Positions 24,064 to 32,568 of a stretch of 64,000 nucleotides of DNA are shown here, in pieces. The notes below the pieces were generated by a model, which did not search any database, had not been told where the DNA came from, and worked only from the letters and a program-made list of their open reading frames with translations. The stretch is from an uncultured Lachnospiraceae bacterium (lineage in GTDB: Bacteria; Bacillota; Clostridia; Lachnospirales; Lachnospiraceae). A program made the translations under genes and the position numbers. How positions within the stretch are numbered: the first letter of the stretch is position 1; each line of letters begins with the position of its first letter. The stretch lies in contig CAJUID010000008.1 of the NCBI GenBank assembly GCA_910585905.1, positions 1 through 64,000 of the forward strand. The letters run 5' to 3'.

Positions 24064-24780
24064 ATTAAACAAGGAGTTTTTAGTGGACTATTTCTAACAT
24101 TTTTTTTAGTAATGACTGCCTTGAACCCAAAGTTGACCCATGTAAATACACATCACTATTACAGGTATGCGAGAACGACAGTAAATATTAGGGCAAGTCC
24201 TAGTACAAAAAGTAAAGTGATAGGAAAAATTTATTGGAATGATCCTGTTAAAATATTAAAACGGGTCAATCGTAAATGGTATCTAATTCATTATAAAGGT
24301 GAAGAAAGATATGTGTGTGTTCAATATTTAAAGAAGAAAAAGAGCTGTTATAAAGAGTTTATACCTCCCAGTCATAGTACATTTAAATCATATGAAGATG
24401 CTGGATGTATAACGGACAGTAAGTCAATACCACAAGGAAGATTAAAACGAAAATACTGTTTAGACAGAGAATCCGGGGTTTATAGGATTGGGAACCGATA
24501 TTGTATTGCAGTTGGCAGTTATTACACAAAACGGGTCGGAGTAAAAATAGATTTGGTGTTATCGCATAATGGCAGAAAGCATACTCTGAAATGTATAACT
24601 GCTGACAGCAAAGCAGATAAGGATACCATAAATAATCATAGGGTACATAAAGATGGAAGTATAGTAGAGTTTGTAGTAAGTAAAACAGCATTACCAAGTA
24701 AAGCAAGAAGGATGGGAGATGTGTCTTATGCTATGAACAAGTTTAAAGGTGAAATTTTAAAAATGAAAATTTATCAGTAG
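24064..24780 (+). CDS. Secreted SH3-domain phage protein with AUU start
   Basis: 238 residues read from ATT at 24064, eight bases after GAGGTG. An in-frame TGA at 24052 and the absence of other starts before 24112 support this; the internal ATG would remove the front of the signal peptide (GVFSGLFLTFFLVMTA). After the signal come a bacterial SH3 domain (TTVNIRASPSTKSKVIG, then LIHYKGEERYVCVQYL) and a C-terminal domain of about 130 residues (YCIAVGSYYTKRVGV, ADSKADKDTINNH, ARRMGDVSYAMNKF) resembling small RlpA/3D-like secreted domains of Firmicute elements. It would act at the cell surface, perhaps altering the wall or blocking superinfection. The role is inferred. Confidence 0.65.
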   Translation: MKQGVFSGLFLTFFLVMTALNPKLTHVNTHHYYRYARTTVNIRASPSTKSKVIGKIYWNDPVKILKRVNRKWYLIHYKGEERYVCVQYLKKKKSCYKEFIPPSHSTFKSYEDAGCITDSKSIPQGRLKRKYCLDRESGVYRIGNRYCIAVGSYYTKRVGVKIDLVLSHNGRKHTLKCITADSKADKDTINNHRVHKDGSIVEFVVSKTALPSKARRMGDVSYAMNKFKGEILKMKIYQ

Positions 24781-24796
24781 GGAGGAAAATTTTAAT

Positions 24797-25039
24797 ATGG
24801 AGTTTTTAGTAAGTCTAAAGGAAGTAGAGGATGTTAAGGAATTTGTGCGTCTAGTAAGTATTTATGATTGTGATATTTTGGTGAAAAGTCAAGATAAAAA
24901 TTTTGTTGTAGATGGAAGTAGTATTATGGGAGTATTCAGTTTGGATTTAAGCAGGCCAGTTGTAGTTTCGGTAAAGGACATTGAGGCGGGCACATTATTT
25001 AAAAATGATATATATAAAATGATATGGAATGAAAAGTGA
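24797..25039 (+). CDS. HPr/Crh-like protein without the active histidine
   Basis: 80 residues. The sequence YDCDILVKSQ...DGSSIMGVFSLDLSRPVVV follows HPr of the sugar phosphotransferase system, where KSIMGVMSL surrounds Ser46. S42 occupies that regulatory serine position. The region matching His15 reads KEVEDVKEF, so the phosphocarrier histidine is absent, as in Crh. It therefore cannot pass phosphate to sugar permeases but might be a target of HPr kinase or a partner of CcpA. Similar His-less proteins are frequent in Clostridia. A GGAGG site precedes the ATG. Its place in an early phage operon is unusual. Confidence 0.6.
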   Translation: MEFLVSLKEVEDVKEFVRLVSIYDCDILVKSQDKNFVVDGSSIMGVFSLDLSRPVVVSVKDIEAGTLFKNDIYKMIWNEK

Positions 25040-25089
25040 TTTGATGAAAGTAGTCTATCATAGTTATGCAAGAAAAGGAGAGTGTTTCA

Positions 25090-25479
25090 GTGAAGAAAAG
25101 ATTCATAGAGATTCCCGAAAAAAAGATGGTTATTGCAATGCTTGATAAAAAGTATAGTGCCGTAGATGAGGTAAAAAGAATAAATCATCGGGCGGCTTTT
25201 ATCCTTAATCGCACAGATTTCATTTTTGGGCGTGCTCCGTTAGCTAATTCCTATTTTAAGAGTATAGCCAGGTGTAATGGAAATGATACGTATGATAGAA
25301 AGATAGGGCGAAATATTGCAAGACGAAAGGTTGATTATAAATATCATAAATCTATGGCAAATCAGTATAATTATTATATTCGATTATTGGAGGATATTAT
25401 TGCTATGCTAGAGCAACTTAGAAATGAACATATTCAGGAACGTCTCCATATCGAAAGTGAGATGCAGGAATATAAATAA
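25090..25479 (+). CDS. Small basic phage protein
   Basis: 129 residues from a GTG at 25090, which has AAAAGGAG at good spacing; an upstream in-frame ATG (25066) would put the ribosome site inside the gene. Very basic, with DRKIGRNIARRKVDYKYHK followed by a long amphipathic helix (ANQYNYYIRLLEDIIAMLEQ). No known domain. It could bind nucleic acid. Located between the HPr-like gene and nrdD. Confidence 0.45.
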   Translation: MKKRFIEIPEKKMVIAMLDKKYSAVDEVKRINHRAAFILNRTDFIFGRAPLANSYFKSIARCNGNDTYDRKIGRNIARRKVDYKYHKSMANQYNYYIRLLEDIIAMLEQLRNEHIQERLHIESEMQEYK

Positions 25480-25602
25480 CAGATGTTTAGTTAGCTAAAA
25501 TGGGTGTTTGTAGATTAGTAAATGTATAGTTTAGGGAAAAAGGGGATATGTGATTTTTTAGATTCTTGGTAAAAGTGCATACATAATGGGAGGAAAGAGT
25601 TA

Positions 25603-27759
25603 TTGACAATTAAGAAGAGAGATGGGCGTAAAGTACAATTTAATAAAAATAAGATAAAAATAGCTGTACTAAAAGCGTTCATTGATGTTGATGGAGAAGA
25701 AACGTTATATTCTAAAGAGAAGGCTAGAGATATTGCCAGTTATATAGAGAATTTGAATAGAGATATGACAGTAGAAGAGATTCAGGACGAAGTTGTCAAT
25801 AAATTAATGGCAAGTACAAGAAAAGATGTTGCTGTGAAATACATAGAGTATAGGTATAAAAGAAGGCTCATAAGAGAAAGTAATACTACAGATAAAAATA
25901 TTCTTGAATTAATTGAAGGAACAAATGATTATTGGAATTCGGAAAATTCTAATAAAAGTGCATCTTTAGTAACTACCCAGAGAGATTATTTAGCTGGAAT
26001 AACCAGTACAGATATTACTAGAAGATTTTTATTACCGAAAGATATTGTACAAGCACACGATGAGGGGATTATTCACTTTCACGATGCGGATTACTTTGCA
26101 CAACATATACATAATTGCTGTTTGATTAATCTTGAAGATATGTTGCAGAATGGAACTGTTATTAATGGAACACTTATTGAGAAACCACATAGATTTTTGA
26201 CGGCGATGACAATTGCGACACAAATCATTACGGCTGTTACATCTTCTCAGTATGGAGGGGCAACCATTACATTGACGCATTTAGCTCCATTTGTAAGAGA
26301 TAGTTTTAATATGTATGTTCAAAGATATCAATCGTGTGGATGTTCAGCGGATCAGTGTGTGGAATGGGCAAAGAAGGATTTGCAGAAAGAAATCCAGGAT
26401 GGTGTTCAGACATTTCAGTATCAATTGAATTCTATGACGAATACTAATGGCCAGTCTCCTTTTTTGTCTGTTTTTATGTATCTGGGAGAAACGAATGAGT
26501 ATAAAAAAGAACTTTCTATGATTATAGAGGAGATGTTGCTGCAAAGAATTCGTGGATTAAAGAATGAAGTAGGAGTGTACATTACACCAGCATTTCCTAA
26601 ATTGTTATATGTATTGGAAGAAGATAATATTCGTGAAGACGGTAGATATTGGTATCTTACAAAGCTTGCAGCAAAATGTACTGCAAAAAGGCTGGTTCCT
26701 GATTTTATGTCAGAAAAAGTAATGAGGAGACTAAAAGATGGTAATATGTATCCTGTAATGGGGTGTAGATCTGCATTGACAGTATGGCATGATGAGAATA
26801 ATAATCCTAAGTTTTATGGGAGATTTAATCAAGGTGTTGTAACGATTAATCTAGTGGATTTAGCACTTTCCTCTAAAGGTAATTTTAATACATTTTGGGA
26901 ACTTTTTGAGGAAAGAACGGAGTTATGTCATAGGGCTTTAAAATGTAGGCATGAGAGGTTAGAGGGAACATTATCGGATGCTGCGCCTATCATGTGGCAG
27001 TATGGGGCATTAGCAAGATTAAATAAACACCAAACAATTGACTCACTCCTACATGGCGGTTATTCAACTATATCGTTGGGGTATGCTGGTTTATATGAGT
27101 GTGTAAAGTATATGACTGGTAAATCGCATTCAGATAATGCGGAAGGTATGGAATTTGGATTAAAAGTTATGAAAGCATTAAATAATAAATGTAGTCAGTG
27201 GAGGGAAAAAGAAAATATTGCGTATAGTTTATACGGGACCCCGATAGAATCTACTACTTACAAATTTGCAAGATGTTTGCAGAAAAGATTTGGTATTATC
27301 GAGGGAGTGACTGATAAAAATTATATTACAAATTCCTATCACGTTAATGTTACAGAAAAAATTAATCCATTCCATAAACTTTTGATTGAGAGCAAGTTTC
27401 AGGAATTGAGTCCTGGCGGTGCAGTGTCCTATATTGAAAGCAGTAATATGTGTGATAATATTTCTGCTTTATTAGAAATTATTAAATTTATATATGAGAA
27501 TATAATGTATGCAGAAGTGAATACAAAATCGGATTTTTGCCAAGTATGTGGATATGATGGAGAAATTCAGATTGTAAAGGGAAATAATGAATTAATTTGG
27601 GAATGTCCTAACTGTAAAAATCATGATCAAGACAAAATGAATATTGCTAGGCGAACATGTGGATATATAGGGAGCCATTATTGGAATCAGGGGAGGACCC
27701 AGGAGATAGCTGAGAGGTTCGTGCATTTGGACGACCATGTTTATGGGGAGTGTGATTGA
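25603..27759 (+). CDS. nrdD: Anaerobic ribonucleoside-triphosphate reductase, large subunit
   Basis: 718 residues, TTG start behind GGGAGGAAAG. The N-terminal ATP-cone (TIKKRDGRKVQFNKNKI, RDIASYIE) senses ATP/dATP. The glycyl-radical barrel follows and ends with the radical site RRTCGYIG, G687. Just before it a four-cysteine zinc site is visible (CQVCGYDG and CPNCKNHD). The enzyme reduces NTPs to dNTPs without oxygen, feeding phage DNA synthesis in an anaerobic host. It overlaps nrdG by 23 bases, its activating enzyme. All motifs look intact, so it should be functional. Confidence 0.95.
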   Translation: MTIKKRDGRKVQFNKNKIKIAVLKAFIDVDGEETLYSKEKARDIASYIENLNRDMTVEEIQDEVVNKLMASTRKDVAVKYIEYRYKRRLIRESNTTDKNILELIEGTNDYWNSENSNKSASLVTTQRDYLAGITSTDITRRFLLPKDIVQAHDEGIIHFHDADYFAQHIHNCCLINLEDMLQNGTVINGTLIEKPHRFLTAMTIATQIITAVTSSQYGGATITLTHLAPFVRDSFNMYVQRYQSCGCSADQCVEWAKKDLQKEIQDGVQTFQYQLNSMTNTNGQSPFLSVFMYLGETNEYKKELSMIIEEMLLQRIRGLKNEVGVYITPAFPKLLYVLEEDNIREDGRYWYLTKLAAKCTAKRLVPDFMSEKVMRRLKDGNMYPVMGCRSALTVWHDENNNPKFYGRFNQGVVTINLVDLALSSKGNFNTFWELFEERTELCHRALKCRHERLEGTLSDAAPIMWQYGALARLNKHQTIDSLLHGGYSTISLGYAGLYECVKYMTGKSHSDNAEGMEFGLKVMKALNNKCSQWREKENIAYSLYGTPIESTTYKFARCLQKRFGIIEGVTDKNYITNSYHVNVTEKINPFHKLLIESKFQELSPGGAVSYIESSNMCDNISALLEIIKFIYENIMYAEVNTKSDFCQVCGYDGEIQIVKGNNELIWECPNCKNHDQDKMNIARRTCGYIGSHYWNQGRTQEIAERFVHLDDHVYGECD

Positions 27760-28417
27760 TATTCGGTATGCACAAATAAGAGATTTAGATTTATCAAATG
27801 GAGAGGGGATAGGAGTTGCTATTTTTGTGCAAGGATGTAAGTTTCACTGCAAAAATTGTTTTAATCCTGATACGTGGGACTTTTCTGGTGGCAAAGAATG
27901 GACATGCGAAATAAAAGAAAAATTCTTTGGCATCCTAGATAAACCATACATAAAGCGGGTGACAATTTTAGGTGGAGAACCCTTGGCAGACGAGAATCTT
28001 GAGGAGATTCTGGAGTTAGTTATAGAAATAAATAATAGGCACAATATACCACAACATCACGAAAATGTGATGGAGAAAAGTTGCAATATACCATTTCAAA
28101 ATATTGATCAGAAATATCAATCTAGTATTCGGAAGATGATTTGGTTATATACTGGATATACAATTTGTATGAAAAAAAGATGTGGGGAAAAGGTATTGTC
28201 GGTAAGAAATTGTGATGGTGCGCTAGATACTGTATTGTCAACAAAATTGAGGGAGAAAATATTAGAGCACTGTCATGTTGTAATTGATGGAAGATATGTG
28301 GATGAACAAAGAGATATTACACTTCTTTTTCGTGGCAGTCGTAATCAGAGGCTTATTAATGTGAATGAATCATTAAGAAAGGGACAAATCATATTATGGC
28401 AGGAGAATGATATATAA
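27737..28417 (+). CDS. nrdG: Anaerobic ribonucleotide reductase activating protein (radical SAM)
   Basis: 226 residues. LSNGEGIGVAIFVQGC leads into the radical-SAM cluster C34-x3-C38-x2-C41. TILGGEPL and later VVIDGRYV are standard for NrdG, which creates the glycyl radical on NrdD using S-adenosylmethionine. The protein is longer than usual because of an insertion around residues 100-135 (QHHENVMEKSCN and onward) before the conserved WLYTGYT. It overlaps the end of nrdD, so production is coupled. Last gene of the early operon and of the prophage. Confidence 0.92.
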   Translation: MFMGSVIDIRYAQIRDLDLSNGEGIGVAIFVQGCKFHCKNCFNPDTWDFSGGKEWTCEIKEKFFGILDKPYIKRVTILGGEPLADENLEEILELVIEINNRHNIPQHHENVMEKSCNIPFQNIDQKYQSSIRKMIWLYTGYTICMKKRCGEKVLSVRNCDGALDTVLSTKLREKILEHCHVVIDGRYVDEQRDITLLFRGSRNQRLINVNESLRKGQIILWQENDI

Positions 28418-28499
28418 CATCATAGTTTTAGATGGTTTTGATGTTGGTTTATTGGGTGTTTTATTAGAATCACTTGATTAGAATTACAACGTAATTTAC

Positions 28500-28536
28500 A
28501 AAAAAAGCAAAGAAGTATAACTTCTTTGCTTTTTTT
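28500..28536. terminator. Perfect bidirectional terminator at the phage-host boundary
   Basis: Sixteen-base perfect arms (28500-28515 and 28521-28536) with loop TATAA; A-run on one side and T-run on the other make it effective in both directions. It ends the rightward phage operon after nrdG and the leftward host GH43 gene. A smaller palindrome AATTAC-AAC-GTAATT lies just before it (28482-28496). An attachment site, if present, should be nearby but cannot be located without the other end. Confidence 0.9.
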
Positions 28537-28606
28537 GATGTGAGAGATGCATATATATTTAACAGATATTTAGCACTCCCGATTTAAAAGTGTTACCATA
28601 TGTAGA

Positions 28607-31186
28607 TTACTCCAAAATCCATTTCTGGCATTCGCCACCCCAGTAATTCCATAGGTTGACATTTCCGCCAGCACTGGTGCTCCAGTCGTACACATCAAGA
28701 CCAGACTTGCATCCGGCGATTCTTGATAGAATTGCGTAAGTGCCGTCTGCCTGGCGCTCAATCTTAAATTGCTGATTGGCAGCGCCTTGCTTATATGCGT
28801 ACTGCAGGATATTTGTTCCATCTGCCGTTTTCTTTCCGGCGACATCAATACATTTTGTAAAGCCAGATGCTCCAGTAAAGATATGGTAATATCCATCTCC
28901 ATCGGAAACAATCTTGAACTGCTGAGCCTGGCAGCCATTGTAAGACCACTGCTGGATGTTAGCGCTGTTGTCGGCGCTTCCATTTGCTACATCAAGATAC
29001 AGACCAGAGAATGCATTCTTGATAAAGAAAGTACCTTCAACGCTACCTGTATTTGTAGTTGATGAAATCTTTGATCCCCAGAGAGTCTGGTTGTTTGAAC
29101 CAATAAGGGAGAAGGTCATCACCTGCTTATGGCTGGCGCTCTCATCTTTCTGCTTAAAGAATACACCCTTGTATGTTACGCCGCCAATAACCATCTTGCA
29201 GAAATACTTGCCTGCAGTGTAGCTCCAGGTTCCAGTATAATCGCCTGAAATCGTTCCGTTGTTGTTTAATGTAACTCTGCCAGTTGGCAACATTCCGACA
29301 TTTGCAGTTGATGCATCTAAACCGTGGTTGACAATCTCATAAGTTCCTGACATATCTGACATGCTGTAACCTGTATTTGAGATGGAGCTTCCGAGATACT
29401 CGTAAACTGCTGTAACAGGCCAGTTGTCTTCGTTTAGGAACTGCTGATGAACTCTTACCTCATGATACTCTGTTCCACGATCAAATCTTGTGTGGTATAC
29501 AAGATATCTCTGGCCGTCAGTATCTATAAATGCAGAATTGTGGCCGCCAGATTTGTAACCTGTATCAAGGGATGAGAATTTATAATTGCCAAATACTTTT
29601 ACACCCATATTTGCCTGATTGGTAGAGGATGTAAATACAGCACTGTTTCCTGCTGCATCTCTGTAATCGCCGTTTGGTGTCTTAGAACGGTACATTCTGA
29701 TATGATATCCGCCATTTACGCCAAGCCATCCGTATGTTACATACAGATAGTAATAACCGCTTGCTGAATCATATAAGATGTAAGGTGCTTCGCCTGATTT
29801 ACGGTATCCGCCTGCAATTCTTGTACCGAAGTAACCGTCTGTATTTCCGCCGTCTACCTTCGGATAAATTGGCTGACCAGTTCTCTTGTCCAGTTCAAGG
29901 ATATAAATACCGCCTGACCATGAACCGTAAACCATCCACATCCTTCCGCTTGCGTCATTGAAAATAGTTGGATCAATAGCATTTGGGAATAAAGCATTGT
30001 TAAAGTTTCCTTTATTAAACCAACTGTTTCTGACACCGTTTAATTTGCCTTCACTGATTAACTTTGGTATGTTCGTGTTGGTATAGCAGGTATTCACTGT
30101 CTTTGTTCCAAGTGCAGATGATGTTGTCGCATCAACATTGCCCTGTGTAAAGCCGGAGTAAATTACCGTATCCACATAGGAGAATGGTCCTGCTGAAGAC
30201 TTAGATACGCCATATCCAATACAAGAACGTGTTGCAGTAGAAGAGGTACAGTAGTACATCATATACGCGCCTCTGCTTCCGTCCTTCCATACATAGTCCG
30301 CATTGTATACGATATCTGGTGCCCACACTCCATATCCACCTGCACAGTCTTTGTCATTATAACCTGCCCAGAGGAAAGAAGATGCAAGCGAATTTTCAAG
30401 TGCTTCTCCTCTTGCTGCTTTTGTGCTTCCACTGTTTCGAACTGCCTCGATCAAGTTCCATTTCTGGCAGTCGCCACCCCAATAGTTCCATTCATTAATG
30501 TTGCCGCCTGCTTCTTCTGACCAGTCATAAACATCAAGGCCAGATTTGCAGCCGCTCGCATTTGTGAGAATTGCATAAGTTCCGTCAGGCTGTTTTACTA
30601 CCCGGTACTTTTGCATTTCACCGCCCCAGTATTCCCACTGCATAATGTTTGTGCCATCTTTTGCGGATCCTTCTGATACGTCAACGCAACTTTTGTATCC
30701 TGTGGCACCGGTCAGGATATAATACAATCCATCCCCAGTAGATACAAATTTAAACTTTTGTGCATCGGAGCCGTTATAAGACCACTGCCTGATATTTGCA
30801 CCATTGTCGGCTGAGCCGTTCTCAATATCAAGATACAGTCCACTAAATTTGTTCTGAACGTAGTAAATTCCCTCTACATTCTCACTTGCATACAGAGATC
30901 TGTTGGAATAGCCCTGCTCCCCATGTGCAGACCAATTTCTCAGATCGGAGCTGGATGCCTGTGCCATATGGGATCCATAAATATAATATTTTCCATTGGC
31001 TGAATCATAAAATACAGATGGATCATGGACTGAAATCCTAGTTGTGCTTGCCGTAGTGGATGCACTTGCTGCTGCATTTGCTGTCACTGCTGACTGTAAC
31101 CCCGTTACCGCAAATGCCATGGTCAATAGTACCGCCCCAGCCTTTCTAAGACCGCTTAGAAAGATTTTCTTTTTGCTTTGCCTCAT
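28607..31186 (-). CDS. Secreted GH43 arabinan-type glycosidase with two ricin-type lectin domains
   Basis: 859 residues from the ATG at 31186, preceded by AAGGAG; earlier in-frame ATG lacks a site. A signal peptide (basic start then AGAVLLTMAFAVTGL) is cut near VTANAA. The GH43 five-bladed propeller begins with HDPSVFYDS, then is interrupted by a ricin B-type domain (about residues 82-230, with repeated QWSYNG/QKF units) and resumes (YGVWAPDIVYN, IDPTIFND). APYILYD likely carries the acid glutamate. A second ricin domain closes the protein (EGTFFIKNAFSGLYLD to the end). It would degrade arabinan-rich plant pectin outside the cell and bind it through the lectins. Arabinan specificity is by resemblance, not proof. 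Confidence 0.82.
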   Translation of the reverse strand: MRQSKKKIFLSGLRKAGAVLLTMAFAVTGLQSAVTANAAASASTTASTTRISVHDPSVFYDSANGKYYIYGSHMAQASSSDLRNWSAHGEQGYSNRSLYASENVEGIYYVQNKFSGLYLDIENGSADNGANIRQWSYNGSDAQKFKFVSTGDGLYYILTGATGYKSCVDVSEGSAKDGTNIMQWEYWGGEMQKYRVVKQPDGTYAILTNASGCKSGLDVYDWSEEAGGNINEWNYWGGDCQKWNLIEAVRNSGSTKAARGEALENSLASSFLWAGYNDKDCAGGYGVWAPDIVYNADYVWKDGSRGAYMMYYCTSSTATRSCIGYGVSKSSAGPFSYVDTVIYSGFTQGNVDATTSSALGTKTVNTCYTNTNIPKLISEGKLNGVRNSWFNKGNFNNALFPNAIDPTIFNDASGRMWMVYGSWSGGIYILELDKRTGQPIYPKVDGGNTDGYFGTRIAGGYRKSGEAPYILYDSASGYYYLYVTYGWLGVNGGYHIRMYRSKTPNGDYRDAAGNSAVFTSSTNQANMGVKVFGNYKFSSLDTGYKSGGHNSAFIDTDGQRYLVYHTRFDRGTEYHEVRVHQQFLNEDNWPVTAVYEYLGSSISNTGYSMSDMSGTYEIVNHGLDASTANVGMLPTGRVTLNNNGTISGDYTGTWSYTAGKYFCKMVIGGVTYKGVFFKQKDESASHKQVMTFSLIGSNNQTLWGSKISSTTNTGSVEGTFFIKNAFSGLYLDVANGSADNSANIQQWSYNGCQAQQFKIVSDGDGYYHIFTGASGFTKCIDVAGKKTADGTNILQYAYKQGAANQQFKIERQADGTYAILSRIAGCKSGLDVYDWSTSAGGNVNLWNYWGGECQKWILE

Positions 31187-31273
31187 TTGTTTTCCCTTCT
31201 CCTTTCTTAATGCAAAACAAACAACAGTTACACCTAGATAGTACAATATTCTATTCTATTTAGCAAGCTAATT

Positions 31274-31290
31274 TTGTTAACTTTTAACAA
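31274..31290. promoter_or_regulatory. Palindrome in the GH43 promoter region
   Basis: TTGTTAA-CTT-TTAACAA is a perfect 7-bp-arm palindrome 84 bases upstream of the GH43 start. On the minus strand its right half TTAACA is followed after 16 bases by TAGAAT, a possible promoter, so the palindrome would overlap the -35 region. This is the expected place for a sugar-responsive regulator. The regulator is not in the window. Confidence 0.45.
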
Positions 31291-31518
31291 TTTTTTTACA
31301 AAACTATTAACATTTACTGTCGTATATTTTAATTTTCCATTTTTTAGGAAAAATTCTTATTAAATAATGTAAAAAATGGCAGGAAAATCAAAGTATCTGT
31401 TGTTAGAATTTACTGTATTAGTAAAACTGGTGGTATAAGAATACGCATCATGTTTATATGGAGGGTTTTCTCATACATTTTAGGAGCAGTAATAGGAAGA
31501 ATAATTTTTATGGATATC

Positions 31519-31547
31519 TTGCAGCTAAAGAATGATTCCATTATAAT
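31519..31547 (+). promoter_or_regulatory. Promoter of the thi operon
   Basis: TTGCAG at 31519-31524, 17-base spacer, TATAAT at 31542-31547, about 26 bases before the DUF1905 start. A good sigma-A promoter. No thiamine-pyrophosphate riboswitch fits in the short leader. Confidence 0.65.
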
Positions 31548-31573
31548 TGATTTGATAAAAGTGAGGTTGCGAT

Positions 31574-31843
31574 ATGAATACAAAATTATATGAATTTGAT
31601 GCGGTAATACAAAAGGTGCCCGATATAGATGGGGCATATGTAGATTTTCCTTATGATGTGCGAAGTGAGTTTGGCCGGGGACGGGTAAAAGTTACGGCTG
31701 AATTTGACGGCGTGGTTTATCAGGGAAGCCTGGTCCGAATGAAGACACCGAACCATATTATTGGGCTGCGGAAGGATATTAGGGCGCAAATTGGAAAGCA
31801 GCCAGGTGATACGGTTCATGTTAAAATTATGGAAAGAGAGTAG
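31574..31843 (+). CDS. DUF1905 protein
   Basis: 89 residues. The pattern YEFDAVIQKVPDIDGAYVDFPYDV, GRVKVTAEFDGVVYQGSL and IGLRKDIRAQIGKQPGDTVHV is the small beta-barrel DUF1905 domain. Its biochemical role is not established to my knowledge. Full length for the family. First gene after the promoter; the next gene, thiE, starts 73 bases later and is probably in the same transcript, but no thiamine link is evident for this protein. Confidence 0.8.
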   Translation: MNTKLYEFDAVIQKVPDIDGAYVDFPYDVRSEFGRGRVKVTAEFDGVVYQGSLVRMKTPNHIIGLRKDIRAQIGKQPGDTVHVKIMERE

Positions 31844-31915
31844 TGCAGGTCTTGTTCCTGCATTTATGGCGAAACAGCCTGCAGGATTTTTAGGCAGGCG
31901 GAAATGGGGGATGAT

Positions 31916-32551
31916 ATGGAATTTCAAAAAAACTGTTTACGTTTATATGCGGTAACAGACCGCAGTTGGCTAAGAGGCGGCACATTGTATGAGCAGGTGG
32001 AACAAGCATTAAATGGAGGTGCGACTTTGATACAGCTCCGGGAAAAGGCTCTTGACACAGAAAGGTTTATAGCGGAAGCGAGACAGATTAAATCATTGTG
32101 TGAGATGTACAAGGTTCCTTTTATAATTAATGATAATGTGGAGGTTGCCTTGGCGGTGGATGCAGATGGTGTCCATGTGGGGCAGGGGGATATGGCGGCA
32201 TCCGATGTGAGAAAGAGACTCGGTACAGATAAGATAATTGGTGTAACAGCCCGCACGGTTGAGCAGGCGGTGGAAGCAGAAAAGAACGGGGCGGATTATC
32301 TTGGTGTGGGAGCAGTTTTTATTACCACAACCAAAGGGGATGCAAAGGAAATTTCCCATAGCACACTAGAGGAAATTTGTAAAAGCGTTTCGATTCCAGT
32401 GGTTGCGATTGGAGGAATTTCGGCCTCAAATGCTATGGAGTTAAAGGGGACTGGCATTGAAGGTATTGCAGTGGTTAGTGCAGTATTTGCGAGTGATAAT
32501 ATTGAAAGGGCAGCAAGAGAATTAAGAGAATTGGCAGAACAGATTGTTTGA
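31916..32551 (+). CDS. thiE: Thiamine-phosphate synthase
   Basis: 211 residues from the ATG at 31916. TIM-barrel enzyme joining the hydroxymethylpyrimidine diphosphate and thiazole phosphate moieties to make thiamine phosphate. Visible signatures: LYAVTDR, GGATLIQLREK, IINDNVEVALAVDADGVHVG, GVTARTVEQA, DYLGVGAVFITTTK, VAIGGIS. All catalytic segments are present. With the HAD gene and thiD downstream it forms a thiamine salvage or synthesis operon. Confidence 0.95.
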   Translation: MEFQKNCLRLYAVTDRSWLRGGTLYEQVEQALNGGATLIQLREKALDTERFIAEARQIKSLCEMYKVPFIINDNVEVALAVDADGVHVGQGDMAASDVRKRLGTDKIIGVTARTVEQAVEAEKNGADYLGVGAVFITTTKGDAKEISHSTLEEICKSVSIPVVAIGGISASNAMELKGTGIEGIAVVSAVFASDNIERAARELRELAEQIV

Positions 32552-32568
32552 TAGGAACGAGGTTTATC

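Noticed and set aside
31548..31915. Thiamine-pyrophosphate riboswitch upstream of thiE
   Set aside because: The leader is too short and lacks the CUGAGA-type core.
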